A stretch of DNA of 64,000 nt from Rhodoferax_B ferrireducens_A (GTDB lineage: Bacteria > Pseudomonadota > Gammaproteobacteria > Burkholderiales > Burkholderiaceae_C). A program made the translations under genes and the position numbers. Location of the stretch: assembly GCF_031458075.1 (NCBI RefSeq), contig NZ_JAVDXT010000002.1:1116001-1180000 (forward strand). The letters run 5' to 3'. Of the stretch, positions 52,989 through 61,704 are shown piece after piece (position 1 is the first letter of the stretch; each line of letters starts with the position of its first letter). Below the pieces are notes generated by a model. It was not told where the DNA came from. It saw only the letters and a list, made by a program, of their open reading frames with translations, and did not search any database.

Positions 52989-54407
52989 TCAGCCGACCTG
53001 CGCAATGCGCAGCAGGTTGGTGCTACCGGACGCGCCAAACGGCATGCCGGCTGCGATAACGATGGTCTGGCCGGATGCGGCGAATTGCTGGGTGACAGCG
53101 GTTTGGATGGCCACTTCGGTCATTTCGCTGACGTTGGTCACGTCCTGGCACAGCACCGGATGTACGCCCCAGACCAGCGCCAGTCGGCGTGCCGTGGCGG
53201 GGTTCGGCGTCATGCCGAGGATGCGGGCGCGCGGCCGCTCGCGCGCCATGCGCAGCGCCGATGCGCCCGAGCTGGTGTAGGCCACCATGGCCGCTACGTC
53301 CAGCAGCCCGGCAACCGCGTGGGCCGCGTGGCCGATCGCATCCGCGGTATTGGCGCTGGGCGGGGTGTGCGAGGCGTCTAGCGCGTCGCGGTAATGCGGG
53401 TCGGCCTCGGTCTGGGCGATGATGCGCGCCATCATGGCCACCGACTCGACCGGGAAGCGGCCCGAGGCCGATTCGGCCGACAGCATCACCGCATCGGCGC
53501 CGTCGTAGATGGCGGTGGCCACATCCGATGCCTCGGCCCGCGTCGGCACGGGCGCGGCAATCATGGATTCGAGCATCTGCGTGGCCACGATCACCGGCTT
53601 GCCGAGCCGGCGGCAGGCGCGGACGATGCGCTTCTGGATCGCCGGCACCTGTTCGGCCGGCATCTCCACGCCCAGGTCGCCGCGCGCCACCATCACCGCA
53701 TCGGTCTCGGCGAGTATGGCTTCCAGGCTGTCGATGGCGGCCGGCTTCTCCAGCTTGGCGACGATGCCGGCCCGGCCTTGCACGATCTGCTTAACCTCGG
53801 TGATGTCGGCTGCGCGCTGCACAAAGGACAGCGCGACCCAGTCGACACCGAGGCTGAGGCCGAAGTCCAGGTCGGCGCGGTCCTTCTCGGTCAGGGCCGA
53901 CAGGGGCAGCACCACGCCGGGCACGTTCACGCCTTTGCGGTCGGACAGCAGGCCGCCGTTGACGACCCGGGTGTCCGCATGGTCGGCACCGCAACTCTGC
54001 ACCTCCAGTTTGAGCTTGCCGTCGTCCAGCAGCAGCTCGGCGCCGGGCTTCAGGGCGGCGAAGATCTGCGGGTGGGGCATGGAGGCGCGGGTCGCGTCGC
54101 CGGGCCGGGCTGCATCCAGGTCCAGGCGGAAGGCGGCGCCATCCAGCAGCTGGACCGGACCCTGGGCGAAGCTGCCTATGCGCAGCTTGGGGCCTTGCAG
54201 GTCGAGCAGGATGCCGATGGGGCGGCCGAGCTCGGCTTCGATGGCGCGTATCAGCTCGAAACGCTGGCGGTGGTCGGCGTGCGTGCCGTGGCTGAAGTTC
54301 AGCCGGAACACATTGGCGCCGGCGCGTACCAGGGCGGTGATGGTGGCGCGGTCGGCGCTGGCCGGGCCGAGGGTGGCGACGATTTTGGCGTGGTGGGAAT
54401 GTGGCAT
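52989..54407 (-). CDS. Pyruvate kinase
   Basis: A 472-residue glycolytic enzyme (PEP + ADP to pyruvate + ATP). Blocks: KIVATLGPASADRATI, NVFRLNFSHGTHADH (substrate/K+ loop), LLDLQGPKLRIG, the active-site lysine segment VAKLEKPAAIDSLEAI, and MVARGDLGVEMPAEQVP with the metal ligand glutamate upstream. It begins at the glycerate-kinase stop (TGATG), so it is coupled to it. Position corresponds to ttuE of tartrate-utilisation operons. Confidence 0.95.
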   Translation of the reverse strand: MPHSHHAKIVATLGPASADRATITALVRAGANVFRLNFSHGTHADHRQRFELIRAIEAELGRPIGILLDLQGPKLRIGSFAQGPVQLLDGAAFRLDLDAARPGDATRASMPHPQIFAALKPGAELLLDDGKLKLEVQSCGADHADTRVVNGGLLSDRKGVNVPGVVLPLSALTEKDRADLDFGLSLGVDWVALSFVQRAADITEVKQIVQGRAGIVAKLEKPAAIDSLEAILAETDAVMVARGDLGVEMPAEQVPAIQKRIVRACRRLGKPVIVATQMLESMIAAPVPTRAEASDVATAIYDGADAVMLSAESASGRFPVESVAMMARIIAQTEADPHYRDALDASHTPPSANTADAIGHAAHAVAGLLDVAAMVAYTSSGASALRMARERPRARILGMTPNPATARRLALVWGVHPVLCQDVTNVSEMTEVAIQTAVTQQFAASGQTIVIAAGMPFGASGSTNLLRIAQVG

Positions 54408-55705
54408 CAGTAACCTTGTTGGAGGATGGGCGCGTCAATCAGGATGGCGCGGAAGTCGTTGACATTGGTGAGGGTGGGGCCGGTGATGACCGAGTCGCCC
54501 AGCGCCAGGAAGAAGCCGTGGCCGTCGTTGTCGTCCAGGCTGTGGCGCGGGCGTATGCCCTGGGCCCAGGCGCGGGCCAGGGTGTCGGGGGCCAGGGTGG
54601 CGCCGGCGATTTCCTCGGCGCCGTCCACGCCGTCGGTGTCGCCAGCGATGGCATGCACGTTGGGCAGGCCATCGAGTGCGACGGCCAGCGAGAGCAGGAA
54701 CTCTACATTCCGGCCGCCGCGGCCCTGGCCCTTGAGGGTCACCGTGGTTTCGCCGCCGGACAGCAGCACGCAGGGCGGCTGGAACGGCTGGCTGTGCAGC
54801 ACGACCTGCCGGGCGATGCCGGCCAGCGCTTTGCCCAGATCGCGGGCCTCGCCTTCCAGGCTGTCGCCCAGGATGTAGGGCGTGTAGCCGGCGGCGCGTG
54901 CCACTGCGGCCGCGGCTTCGAGCGCGATTTGCGGCGCGGTGATGGTGTGCGTGCTGCTGGTAGCCAGCCGTGGATCGCCGGGTTGGATGCTTTCACCCTG
55001 GCCGCTTTCCAGCAGCGCGCGCACGGCGGCGGGCACCGGGATGCGGTAGCGTTCGATGATGGCCAGCGCGTCCGCGCAGGTCGTCGGGTCGGCCACGGTG
55101 GGGCCGGAGGCGATGTCGATAGGCGCGTCGCCGGGTACGTCGGAGATCAGCAGCGTGACCAGGCGGGCCGGGTGGCAAGCCGCGGCCAGCCGCCCGCCCT
55201 TGACCTGGGAGAGATGGCGGCGCACGCAATTCATCTCCGAGATGCTGGCGCCGGATTCGAGCAGCGCGGTGTTGACGGCCTGCTTGTCGGCCAGGGTCAG
55301 GCCTTCGGCCGGCGCGACCAGCAGCGAGGAGCCACCGCCGGAGATGAGCGCGATCACCAGGTCGTCGGCACTCAGGCCGCTGACCAGCTGGCGGATGCGC
55401 TCGGTGGCGTGCAGGCCGGCCGCATCCGGCACCGGATGGGCGGCTTCGGCGATCTCGATGCGCTCACACGGCACGGCATAGCCGTAGCGGGTGACCACCA
55501 GGCCTTCGAGCGGGCCTTCCCAGTGCTGTTCCAGCGAACGGGCCATGGCCGCCGAGGCCTTGCCGGCGCCGATGACGATGGTTCGCCCCTTGGGTGGTGG
55601 TGGCAGGTGGCGCGGCAGGCAGAGCGCGGGCTGGGCCGCGGCGACGGCCGCATCGAACAGGCTGCGCAGCAGGGGTCTGCGGTCGGGCGATGGTTCGGTA
55701 GTCAT
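54407..55705 (-). CDS. Glycerate 2-kinase / hydroxypyruvate reductase (MOFRL family, TtuD-like)
   Basis: A 432-residue protein: N-terminal DUF4147 domain (TIVIGAGKASAAMARSLE; VIALISGGGSSLLVAPAEGL) and C-terminal MOFRL domain (GGRNVEFLLSLAVAL; AGDTDGVDGAEEIAG). Members were first called hydroxypyruvate reductase (TtuD), but several phosphorylate D-glycerate to 2-phosphoglycerate. With pyruvate kinase next, glycerate would go via 2-PG, enolase, then pyruvate. ATG 55705 has AGGA six to nine bases upstream and is preferred over TTG 55720. Confidence 0.9.
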   Translation of the reverse strand: MTTEPSPDRRPLLRSLFDAAVAAAQPALCLPRHLPPPPKGRTIVIGAGKASAAMARSLEQHWEGPLEGLVVTRYGYAVPCERIEIAEAAHPVPDAAGLHATERIRQLVSGLSADDLVIALISGGGSSLLVAPAEGLTLADKQAVNTALLESGASISEMNCVRRHLSQVKGGRLAAACHPARLVTLLISDVPGDAPIDIASGPTVADPTTCADALAIIERYRIPVPAAVRALLESGQGESIQPGDPRLATSSTHTITAPQIALEAAAAVARAAGYTPYILGDSLEGEARDLGKALAGIARQVVLHSQPFQPPCVLLSGGETTVTLKGQGRGGRNVEFLLSLAVALDGLPNVHAIAGDTDGVDGAEEIAGATLAPDTLARAWAQGIRPRHSLDDNDGHGFFLALGDSVITGPTLTNVNDFRAILIDAPILQQGY

Positions 55706-55731
55706 ATTGCGTCCTATCAAGCAGGTGCCGG

Positions 55732-57054
55732 CTAGGTGCGTGACGCGCTGGCAGCCAGGGGCGATACCCGGCCCTGCCCACGTGTCGCCAGCAGCACCAG
55801 GATGCCGCCGAGGAACAGGCTGGCCGCCAGCACATACAGGCCGGCGGTGGTGCTGCCGGTCGCGTCCTTGATACTGCCGACCATGAACGGGCTGACGAAG
55901 CCGGCCAGATTGCCGACCGAGTTGATCAGGGCTATGCCGGCGGCGGCGGCGGTGCCGCGCAACATGCTGGTCGGCAAGGTCCAGAACAGCGGCAAGCCCG
56001 TGAGGATGCCCATGGTGGCCAGGCTCAGCGCGGCCATGGCCCAGGTGACATCGCCACCAAACAGACCACTCAGCACCAGGCCCACGCCGCCCACGAAGCC
56101 GGCCCCGGCGGTGTGGAAGCGGCGCTCACCGCTGCGGTCGGAACTGCGGCTGGCCAGCACCATGGCGACGGCGGCCAGGCCGTAGGGAACCATGGTCAGC
56201 AGGCCGACGTTCAGCACGTCTTTGACGCCTGCGGTCTTGATCAGCTGTGGCAGCCAGAAGCTGATGCCGTAGAGGCCCATGATGAAGCAGAAATAGATGC
56301 TGGCCATCAGCCAGACCCGGCCATTGCTGAAGACTTGTTTCAGGCTGTGGTCGGCGCGCGATCCTTCGTCGCGGCTGATGTTGGCGATCAACAGCTGCTT
56401 TTCGGCATCGGTCAGCCAGGTGGCCTTGGCTATCGAGTCGTCGAGGTAGAAGAACACGCAGATGCCCACGAGGATCGAAGGAATGCCTTCGAGCAGGAAC
56501 AGCCATTGCCAGCCAGCCCAGCCGTGTACACCGGCGAAGGCCTGCATGATCCAGCCCGACAGTGGCCCGCCGATGACGCCAGACAAAGCAATTGCCGTCA
56601 TGAACAGCGCGACGACACGGGCGCGCCGGGCCGATGGGAACCAGTAGGTCAGGTACAGGATGATGCCGGGAAAGAAGCCGGCTTCGGCAACCCCGAGGAA
56701 GAAGCGCAACACGTAGAAAGTCGTTGGCGTTGACACGAACATCATGGCCGAGGAGATGACGCCCCAGGTCACCATGATGCGGGCGATCCAGACCCGTGCG
56801 CCGGTGCGGTGCAGGATCATGTTGCTCGGCACTTCGAACAGAAAGTAGCCTATGAAGAAGATGCCGGCACCCAGGCCATAGACGGTTTCGCTGAACTTCA
56901 GATCGGCCAGCATCTGCAGCTTGGCGAAACCGACGTTGACCCGGTCGAGGTAGGCGACGACGTAGCAAAGAAACAGAAAGGGAATGAGTCGCCAGGTGAC
57001 TTTGCTGTACGCGGCTTTTTCCAGCGCGGCGCTGGAGGGGGATGGACTGGGCAT
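55732..57054 (-). CDS. MFS transporter, anion:cation symporter (TtuB-like)
   Basis: A 440-residue, 12-helix inner-membrane transporter of the ACS family. Signature phrases: AYLDRVNVGFAKLQM in helix 1, GYFLFEVPSNMILHRTGARVWIARIMVTWG, GVAEAGFFPGIILYLTYWFP. Members carry tartrate, phthalate, D-galactonate and similar organic anions. Upstream of glycerate kinase by 26 bases, so glycerate or tartrate import is the best guess. Confidence 0.92.
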   Translation of the reverse strand: MPSPSPSSAALEKAAYSKVTWRLIPFLFLCYVVAYLDRVNVGFAKLQMLADLKFSETVYGLGAGIFFIGYFLFEVPSNMILHRTGARVWIARIMVTWGVISSAMMFVSTPTTFYVLRFFLGVAEAGFFPGIILYLTYWFPSARRARVVALFMTAIALSGVIGGPLSGWIMQAFAGVHGWAGWQWLFLLEGIPSILVGICVFFYLDDSIAKATWLTDAEKQLLIANISRDEGSRADHSLKQVFSNGRVWLMASIYFCFIMGLYGISFWLPQLIKTAGVKDVLNVGLLTMVPYGLAAVAMVLASRSSDRSGERRFHTAGAGFVGGVGLVLSGLFGGDVTWAMAALSLATMGILTGLPLFWTLPTSMLRGTAAAAGIALINSVGNLAGFVSPFMVGSIKDATGSTTAGLYVLAASLFLGGILVLLATRGQGRVSPLAASASRT

Positions 57055-57223
57055 TTTTGTCTCCGGTGGATGGTGCCCGCAGTCTAGGGAGGCGCGCCGC
57101 GGATGCCGAGTGACATCTCGTCAAGCCGGCCTCAACCAGCTGGAATAGCCTTGTGCGACAAGGACTTGCGCGCTGTGCCGTCGGTGGGCTGGGTGAAAAC
57201 CCCTAGGCGGCCAGAGCTTCCGC

Positions 57224-58117
57224 TCAGCCTACGTCTGGCTCGGCTTGCCACACCACATCCAGCATGGCCAGCAGCGCCTGCAGGGTGGCGGAGTCTTCGC
57301 TAGAGCGCCGGTAGAGCAGGGACAAGGGGCAGGGCAGGCGCACGCCGTGCCAGGTAACCGCCTGGCCGCTCTGCACCACCGGCGCGGCGATCTGTTCGCG
57401 CATCAGTCCGAGTGCGACCCCGGTCTGCACCAGTTCCAGCATGGTGGCCTCCTGGTCGGCCTGCACCACGGTGCGGTAGGTCAGGCCGCGCTCGGCAAAC
57501 ATCTGGCCCACCAGGCCGTATTGCGAGCTGCCGACGGCTGTGGCGAGCCAGGGCATGGCCGCCAGCTCGTTCCAGCCCGCATGGCGCAGCCGTTCTTCCC
57601 AAGCCGCAGGCCCCACCACCACATAGTGTTCTAGTGACAACTGGCGTACCGCGATATCCGCGTCTTTGAGTGTTCCCAGGTAGAAGCAGGCGTCGACCTG
57701 CCCGTCGCGCAACATCTGCAGCGCGCTGCCGGAGATGCCGTGCAACAGCGTCACGTCCACATGGGGGTAGAACTGCAGCAAGGCGGTGAGCAAGAGGCCC
57801 AGGCGGATCGACTCGGGATCGATGATGGTGCCGAGCCGCAGTTCGCCCGAGACGGTGCCGCGCATCAAGGCCGCCTGTGCGCTGATGTCCTGCACGGCGT
57901 CTAGGGTCTTGGTGGCCAGTGGCAGCAGGCGTCGGCCTTCTCCGGTCAGCACCATGCCGCTGGGCGTGCGGGCGAAAAGCAAGACGCCCAGCTCGTCTTC
58001 CAAGCCCTTGATCTGCTTGGAGAGGGCGGATTGGGTGAGGTGCAGCTGCTCGGATGCCCGCACCAGCTGGCCGCTGCGCGCCACGGCCAGAAAGGCCCTC
58101 AGTTGGTTGAATTCCAT
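57224..58117 (-). CDS. LysR-family transcriptional regulator (TtuA-like position)
   Basis: A 297-residue LTTR: GQLVRASEQLHLTQSALSKQIKGLEDELG is the helix-turn-helix; effector domain from residue ~90 (GELRLGTIIDPESIRLG). It is encoded upstream of, and on the same strand as, the MFS/kinase/pyruvate-kinase genes, with 170 bases between, so it may regulate them. It is divergent from the DUF2239 gene. Confidence 0.92.
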   Translation of the reverse strand: MEFNQLRAFLAVARSGQLVRASEQLHLTQSALSKQIKGLEDELGVLLFARTPSGMVLTGEGRRLLPLATKTLDAVQDISAQAALMRGTVSGELRLGTIIDPESIRLGLLLTALLQFYPHVDVTLLHGISGSALQMLRDGQVDACFYLGTLKDADIAVRQLSLEHYVVVGPAAWEERLRHAGWNELAAMPWLATAVGSSQYGLVGQMFAERGLTYRTVVQADQEATMLELVQTGVALGLMREQIAAPVVQSGQAVTWHGVRLPCPLSLLYRRSSEDSATLQALLAMLDVVWQAEPDVG

Positions 58118-58175
58118 CGCGGCATTGTCTCTGGTTCGGCGCAAGGGGATTGAGGATTCGCGTTGTCGATGTTTA

Positions 58176-58247
58176 TTTACCCGGGTGAAATGTGTTGGGT
58201 TTTATATCCGGGTAGAATTCATTCATTCTAAATTTCACCCGGGTAAA
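58176..58247. promoter_or_regulatory. Double ACCCGGGT operator before DUF2239-MATE operon
   Basis: TTTACCCGGGTGAAAT (58176-58191) and ATTTCACCCGGGTAAA (58232-58247) are perfect 16-base inverted copies, and each has its own palindromic core ACCCGGGT. A weaker third site, ATCCGGGT, lies between at 58206-58213. The second copy ends three bases before the DUF2239 ATG. Core centres are 27 and 31 bases apart. Confidence 0.7.
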
Positions 58248-58250
58248 AAT

Positions 58251-58904
58251 ATGGCTTGGTTAGATACCCCGTGCACGGCATTTGAAGGCGGTCACTGCAT
58301 CGCCAGTGGCGCGCTGAAAGATGTTGCGCCGCGCGCCAAGGCGGTGGTTGATCTGGCGGCCAGCAGCACGGCGCCGCTGCCGGTGCTGGTGTTCAGCGAT
58401 GCGAGCAGCGAAACCATAGAGCTGGATTGGCGTGGCACACCCGAGGTGTTCAGCGCCCGGCTCGCACAGCTGGCCGCTGCACTGGATGCGGTGGCGGAGC
58501 CTGATACCAACACCAGCGATGGCTGGGCCGATGCCGTGCCGGCGGACGCCGAGGCGCCGCGTGGCCCTGGTCGGCCCAAGCTGGGCGTGGTGGCGCGGGA
58601 GGTCACCTTGTTGCCCCGGCATTGGGAATGGCTGGCCGGCCAACCGGGTGGTGCCTCGGTGGCCTTGCGCAAGCTGGTCGAAGTCGCGCGCCGGGACTCG
58701 GTGGCGACGGACCGGGTGCGGCGCTGCAGTGCCGCCGGCTACAAGTTCATGGCCACCATGGCCGGCCATGAACCGGCCTTCGAAGAAGCCAGCCGCGCGC
58801 TGTTTGCGGGCGACCGGGTCGGCTTCGAGGCACGTATCGCCGGCTGGCCGGCGGATGTACAAAACCATTTGAAAAAAATCCTGGCAGACGCCTTCCAGTC
58901 ATGA
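58251..58904 (+). CDS. DUF2239-family protein, possible ribbon-helix-helix autoregulator
   Basis: A 217-residue protein. N-terminal half: YTAFEGG-type start (PCTAFEGGHCIASGAL), RAKAVVDLAASSTAPLPVLVFSD. Middle: RGPGRPKLGVVAREVTLLPRHWEWLAGQPGGASVALRKLVEVARR, conserved in the family. I read this as a basic GRPKLG arm, a short strand and two helices, like an Arc/MetJ-type DNA-binding domain. A perfect operator-like inverted repeat reaches its start codon. It overlaps the MATE gene by ATGA. Function otherwise unknown; the repressor role is my inference. Confidence 0.85.
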   Translation: MAWLDTPCTAFEGGHCIASGALKDVAPRAKAVVDLAASSTAPLPVLVFSDASSETIELDWRGTPEVFSARLAQLAAALDAVAEPDTNTSDGWADAVPADAEAPRGPGRPKLGVVAREVTLLPRHWEWLAGQPGGASVALRKLVEVARRDSVATDRVRRCSAAGYKFMATMAGHEPAFEEASRALFAGDRVGFEARIAGWPADVQNHLKKILADAFQS

Positions 58905-60313
58905 ACCGTGAGAATCCTATGGACACGAATACCTTGCCGTCTCCATCTTCTACTGCCGCTGCGGGCGCGCCGCAGCCCAAGGTGTTGTGGAAGGTGTATC
59001 TGGCGTTCTTGGTGCCGATGATCGCCAGCAACTTCCTGCAGGCGCTGTCGGGCACCATCAACAATATCTACCTGGGCCAGATGCTGGGCGTGGGGGCGAT
59101 GGCCTCGGTGTCGGCCTTCTTCCCGGTGCTGTTTTTCCTGATCTCCTTCATGATCGGCCTGGGCGCCGGTGCTGCGGTGTTGATCGGCCAGGCCTGGGGA
59201 GCAAAGGAGCTGGAGCGGGTCAAGGCGATTGCCGGCACCACCTTGATGGTGGGTCTGTGCGCGGGCCTGGTGGTGGCGGTGTTTGGCGGCGCATTCACGC
59301 AGAGCATGTTGCGCGCCCTGGGCACGCCGGCCGACATCCTGCCGGGGGCTACGGCCTATGCGCGGGTGATGCTGCTGGCAGCGCCGGCGGTGTTTATCTT
59401 TTTGCTGGTGACTTCCATGCTGCGCGGTGTGGGCGACACCACCACACCGCTGAAAACGCTGCTGATTTCTACCGCGGTGGGCTTGGTCGTGACCCCGGCG
59501 CTGATCCGCGGCTGGGCTGGCTTGCCGCAGATGGGCGTGGCCAGCGGCGCGTACGCGGCGGGCGTCGGCTTTGTGCTGTCCATGGGCTGGACGGCCTGGT
59601 CGCTGCGGCGCAAGAACCACGTGCTGGCGCCGAATGCGGGCTTCATACCGCATCTGCGCATCGACCGGGCGATCCTGGGTAAGGTGCTGCGCATCGGCCT
59701 GCCGACGGCGTTGTCGATGATCACCATCTCGATTGCTGAAATCGCCGTGCTGTTCCTGGTGAACCGCTATGGCTCGCAGGCCACGGCCGCGTATGGTGCA
59801 GTGAACCAGATCGTTTCCTACGTGCAGTTTCCGGCGATTTCGATTGCAATTACCGCGTCGATTCTGGGTGCGCAGGCAATTGGCGCGGGGCGCGGCCATA
59901 CCCTGGGGCAGATTGCCCGTACCGGCATCTGGATGAATCTGCTGCTGACCGGTGCGCTGGTGCTGCTGGGCTATGTGTTCTCGCGCAGCATTCTGGGCCT
60001 GTTCATTACCGATGTGGCGGTGGTCGATCTGGCGCAAACCCTGTTGCACATCATGCTGTGGAGCAGTGTGGTCATGGGCATGTCCATGGTCTTGTCGGGC
60101 CTGATGCGCGCCAGCGGTGCGGTGCTGGTGCCCACGGTGCTGACGATGCTGGCCATTGCCGGGGTGGAGATACCGGTGGCCTGGGTGCTGAGCCACTACT
60201 ACGGCCTGAATGGCATATGGGCGGCTTATCCGATTGCCTTTTCGGCCATGCTGGCGATGCAGACTGCCTACTACCGACTGGTGTGGCGCAAGAAGCCAGT
60301 GCGCCGCTTATAG
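58901..60313 (+). CDS. MATE-family multidrug/cation efflux transporter
   Basis: A 470-residue, 12-helix inner-membrane antiporter in the MATE family (NorM/DinF relatives): VPMIASNFLQALSGTINNIYLGQMLGV, GLGAGAAVLIGQAWGAKELERVK, TSMLRGVGDTTTPLKT and NQIVSYVQFPAISIAITASILGAQAIGAG. Exports drugs or cationic compounds using Na+ or H+. Translationally coupled to DUF2239 (ATGA at 58901); ATG 58919 is a possible internal start. Confidence 0.93.
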   Translation: MNRENPMDTNTLPSPSSTAAAGAPQPKVLWKVYLAFLVPMIASNFLQALSGTINNIYLGQMLGVGAMASVSAFFPVLFFLISFMIGLGAGAAVLIGQAWGAKELERVKAIAGTTLMVGLCAGLVVAVFGGAFTQSMLRALGTPADILPGATAYARVMLLAAPAVFIFLLVTSMLRGVGDTTTPLKTLLISTAVGLVVTPALIRGWAGLPQMGVASGAYAAGVGFVLSMGWTAWSLRRKNHVLAPNAGFIPHLRIDRAILGKVLRIGLPTALSMITISIAEIAVLFLVNRYGSQATAAYGAVNQIVSYVQFPAISIAITASILGAQAIGAGRGHTLGQIARTGIWMNLLLTGALVLLGYVFSRSILGLFITDVAVVDLAQTLLHIMLWSSVVMGMSMVLSGLMRASGAVLVPTVLTMLAIAGVEIPVAWVLSHYYGLNGIWAAYPIAFSAMLAMQTAYYRLVWRKKPVRRL

Positions 60314-60507
60314 GCAGATGGGGGCGGCCGTGGAAGCCAAAAAATTCACGAATCTCCTGAAAATTGAGGATAAATAACCCTGTATACCGCCGTGGTGTGC
60401 GCGCTAGCGCACAGAGGGCATTTCGATCAAGAGGATAATACGGGCTTCGATCCGGCTTCGCGCCGCATTCTATATGCCTTAAAGGCATCCCAACAAAGGT
60501 TCTATCG
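60314..60507. other. Intergenic/leader region with two small hairpins
   Basis: 194 bases. Contains GTGCGCGCTAGCGCAC (about 60398-60413) and ATGCCTT-A-AAGGCAT (60475-60489), the second 18 bases before the next start codon. GATAATACGG near 60434 could be a -10 region. A structured leader for the small CxxC protein gene is possible; no riboswitch class recognised. Confidence 0.45.
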
Positions 60508-60738
60508 ATGGCGAAAGCTGATTCCAAAACTGCCATGCTTGCTGACGGATTGCGTTATAAATCCAAGGCTTCTGGCTCGCCCTTTGCGGCTGCTGCATCA
60601 TTTGGCGGCGCCACCATGTCGTGCTTCCTGTGTGGCAAGCACCGTACCCGTTCGCTGATGGGCACGCGCAAGGTATTGGGCAAATCCCAGGCGGTTTGCG
60701 CCCCATCGTGCCAAGCGATGGACGAAGCAGCAAGCTAA
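60508..60738 (+). CDS. Small CxxC protein, hypothetical
   Basis: A 76-residue basic protein with four cysteines as MSCFLCGKHRTRSL and AVCAPSCQAM, a pattern fit for a treble-clef or zinc-ribbon metal site. I recall very similar short proteins in other Comamonadaceae. AAAGG lies about ten bases before the ATG. It is followed by another small basic protein gene. Nucleic-acid binding is possible; function unknown. Confidence 0.75.
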   Translation: MAKADSKTAMLADGLRYKSKASGSPFAAAASFGGATMSCFLCGKHRTRSLMGTRKVLGKSQAVCAPSCQAMDEAAS

Positions 60739-60816
60739 ATTTCACCGTCCTCCTGCAAACTGGCCCTGCGGTTGTGGCCTAATTGCGGGTTGACCAATTT
60801 TCAATGGAGTAATTAA

Positions 60817-60984
60817 ATGGCACAAGAACCCCGTACCGAAGCAGAGCGTCGCGCGACTCCCCGTCCTACGCCCCTGCCTGGTTACACCAACCCCGTGAGC
60901 CGCGGCCAAAAGCGCAGCCTGGAACGTGGCGTTGCAACCCGCAGCAAGAAGAACCCTGGCAAGCGTCCCCATAAAGGCGGTTAA
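60817..60984 (+). CDS. Very small basic protein, hypothetical (55 aa)
   Basis: Begins MAQEPRTEAERRATPRPTPL and ends SRGQKRSLERGVATRSKKNP with a GKRPHKGG tail. ATG 60817 follows a good ribosome-binding site (TGGAGTAATTAA). Strongly basic and Arg/Lys/Pro-rich, likely unstructured and RNA- or ribosome-associated. A hairpin terminator follows at 61018. The clear Shine-Dalgarno, the clean end and the terminator support it as a real gene. Confidence 0.65.
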   Translation: MAQEPRTEAERRATPRPTPLPGYTNPVSRGQKRSLERGVATRSKKNPGKRPHKGG

Positions 60985-61017
60985 GAGGCGGCTAAGCCCT
61001 CTCTTTTGCGAGCACTG

Positions 61018-61056
61018 CGCCGCGTAGGTTGCCTTCAACAGGCACCCTACGCGGCG
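61018..61056 (+). terminator. Hairpin terminator after the small-protein genes
   Basis: CGCCGCGTAGG (61018-61028) plus TTGCC pairs with GGCACCCTACGCGGCG (61041-61056); 16-bp stem with one mismatch, loop TTCAACA, then TTGTCATTTG. Confidence 0.7.
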
Positions 61057-61097
61057 TTGTCATTTGTGCAGTTCCAAATTCAAGCAGAATCGAGCCT

Positions 61098-61337
61098 ATG
61101 GTCAAACACAAATCCGGCCCCAGTGAATGGGTGACCAAAATGCTGGCATTGATCCGTAGCGGCAACGCCACGGCCGCGATTGCCCAGATCAAGGCTGCGC
61201 CCAGCGCCAAAGATGTGGCCCAGCTGCGCGTGATGTTGCAACTGCCCAACGCGCCCGCCCGCCATCCGAATGTGGATACTGCCCTCAACGAGCAGGTGGT
61301 GGCGCTAGCCAGCCCGCGCTTGCACCGCGCTCCATGA
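61098..61337 (+). CDS. Small hypothetical protein
   Basis: A 79-residue, mostly helical protein (VTKMLALIRSGNATAAIAQIKAAPSAKDVAQLRVML). Its stop overlaps the start of the DOPA-dioxygenase-like gene by ATGA, so the two are coupled. Family not recognised. The frame is open upstream to 61029, but that part overlaps the terminator hairpin. Confidence 0.65.
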   Translation: MVKHKSGPSEWVTKMLALIRSGNATAAIAQIKAAPSAKDVAQLRVMLQLPNAPARHPNVDTALNEQVVALASPRLHRAP

Positions 61338-61702
61338 CCGAGCCACGCATCCGGGGTTTTCATGCCCACGTCTATTTCGATGCGACCACGCTGGAGCAGG
61401 CGCGCGCACTGTGCCTGGACGCTGCCAGCCATTTCAAGCTGGCCATGGGCCGCGTCCACCAGCAGCCGGTAGGTCCGCATCCGGACTGGAGCTGCCAGTT
61501 GGCCTTTGGGCCGGCTGTGTTCGCCGATCTGGTGCCGTGGCTGGCCATGCACCGCCGCGGCCTGGTGGTGTTCATCCACCCGATCACCGGCAACGACCTC
61601 ATAGACCACCGTGACTACGCCATGTGGATGGGGGCGGTGCGGCCGCTGAACTTGTCGGTGCTGTCGGGTGTCGACACTGCTTACGAGCTTCCCGAAGATT
61701 GA
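61334..61702 (+). CDS. DOPA 4,5-dioxygenase family protein
   Basis: A 122-residue protein: RGFHAHVYFDATTLEQARAL, GRVHQQPVGPHPDWSCQLAF, HRRGLVVFIHPITGNDLIDHRDYAMWMG. The conserved histidines (FHAHVYF, GPHPDW, FIHPITG) are those of the small extradiol-type DOPA dioxygenase fold. Bacterial members have unknown substrates; an iron-dependent ring-cleaving or related role is inferred. Confidence 0.85.
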   Translation: MTEPRIRGFHAHVYFDATTLEQARALCLDAASHFKLAMGRVHQQPVGPHPDWSCQLAFGPAVFADLVPWLAMHRRGLVVFIHPITGNDLIDHRDYAMWMGAVRPLNLSVLSGVDTAYELPED

Positions 61703-61704
61703 CG

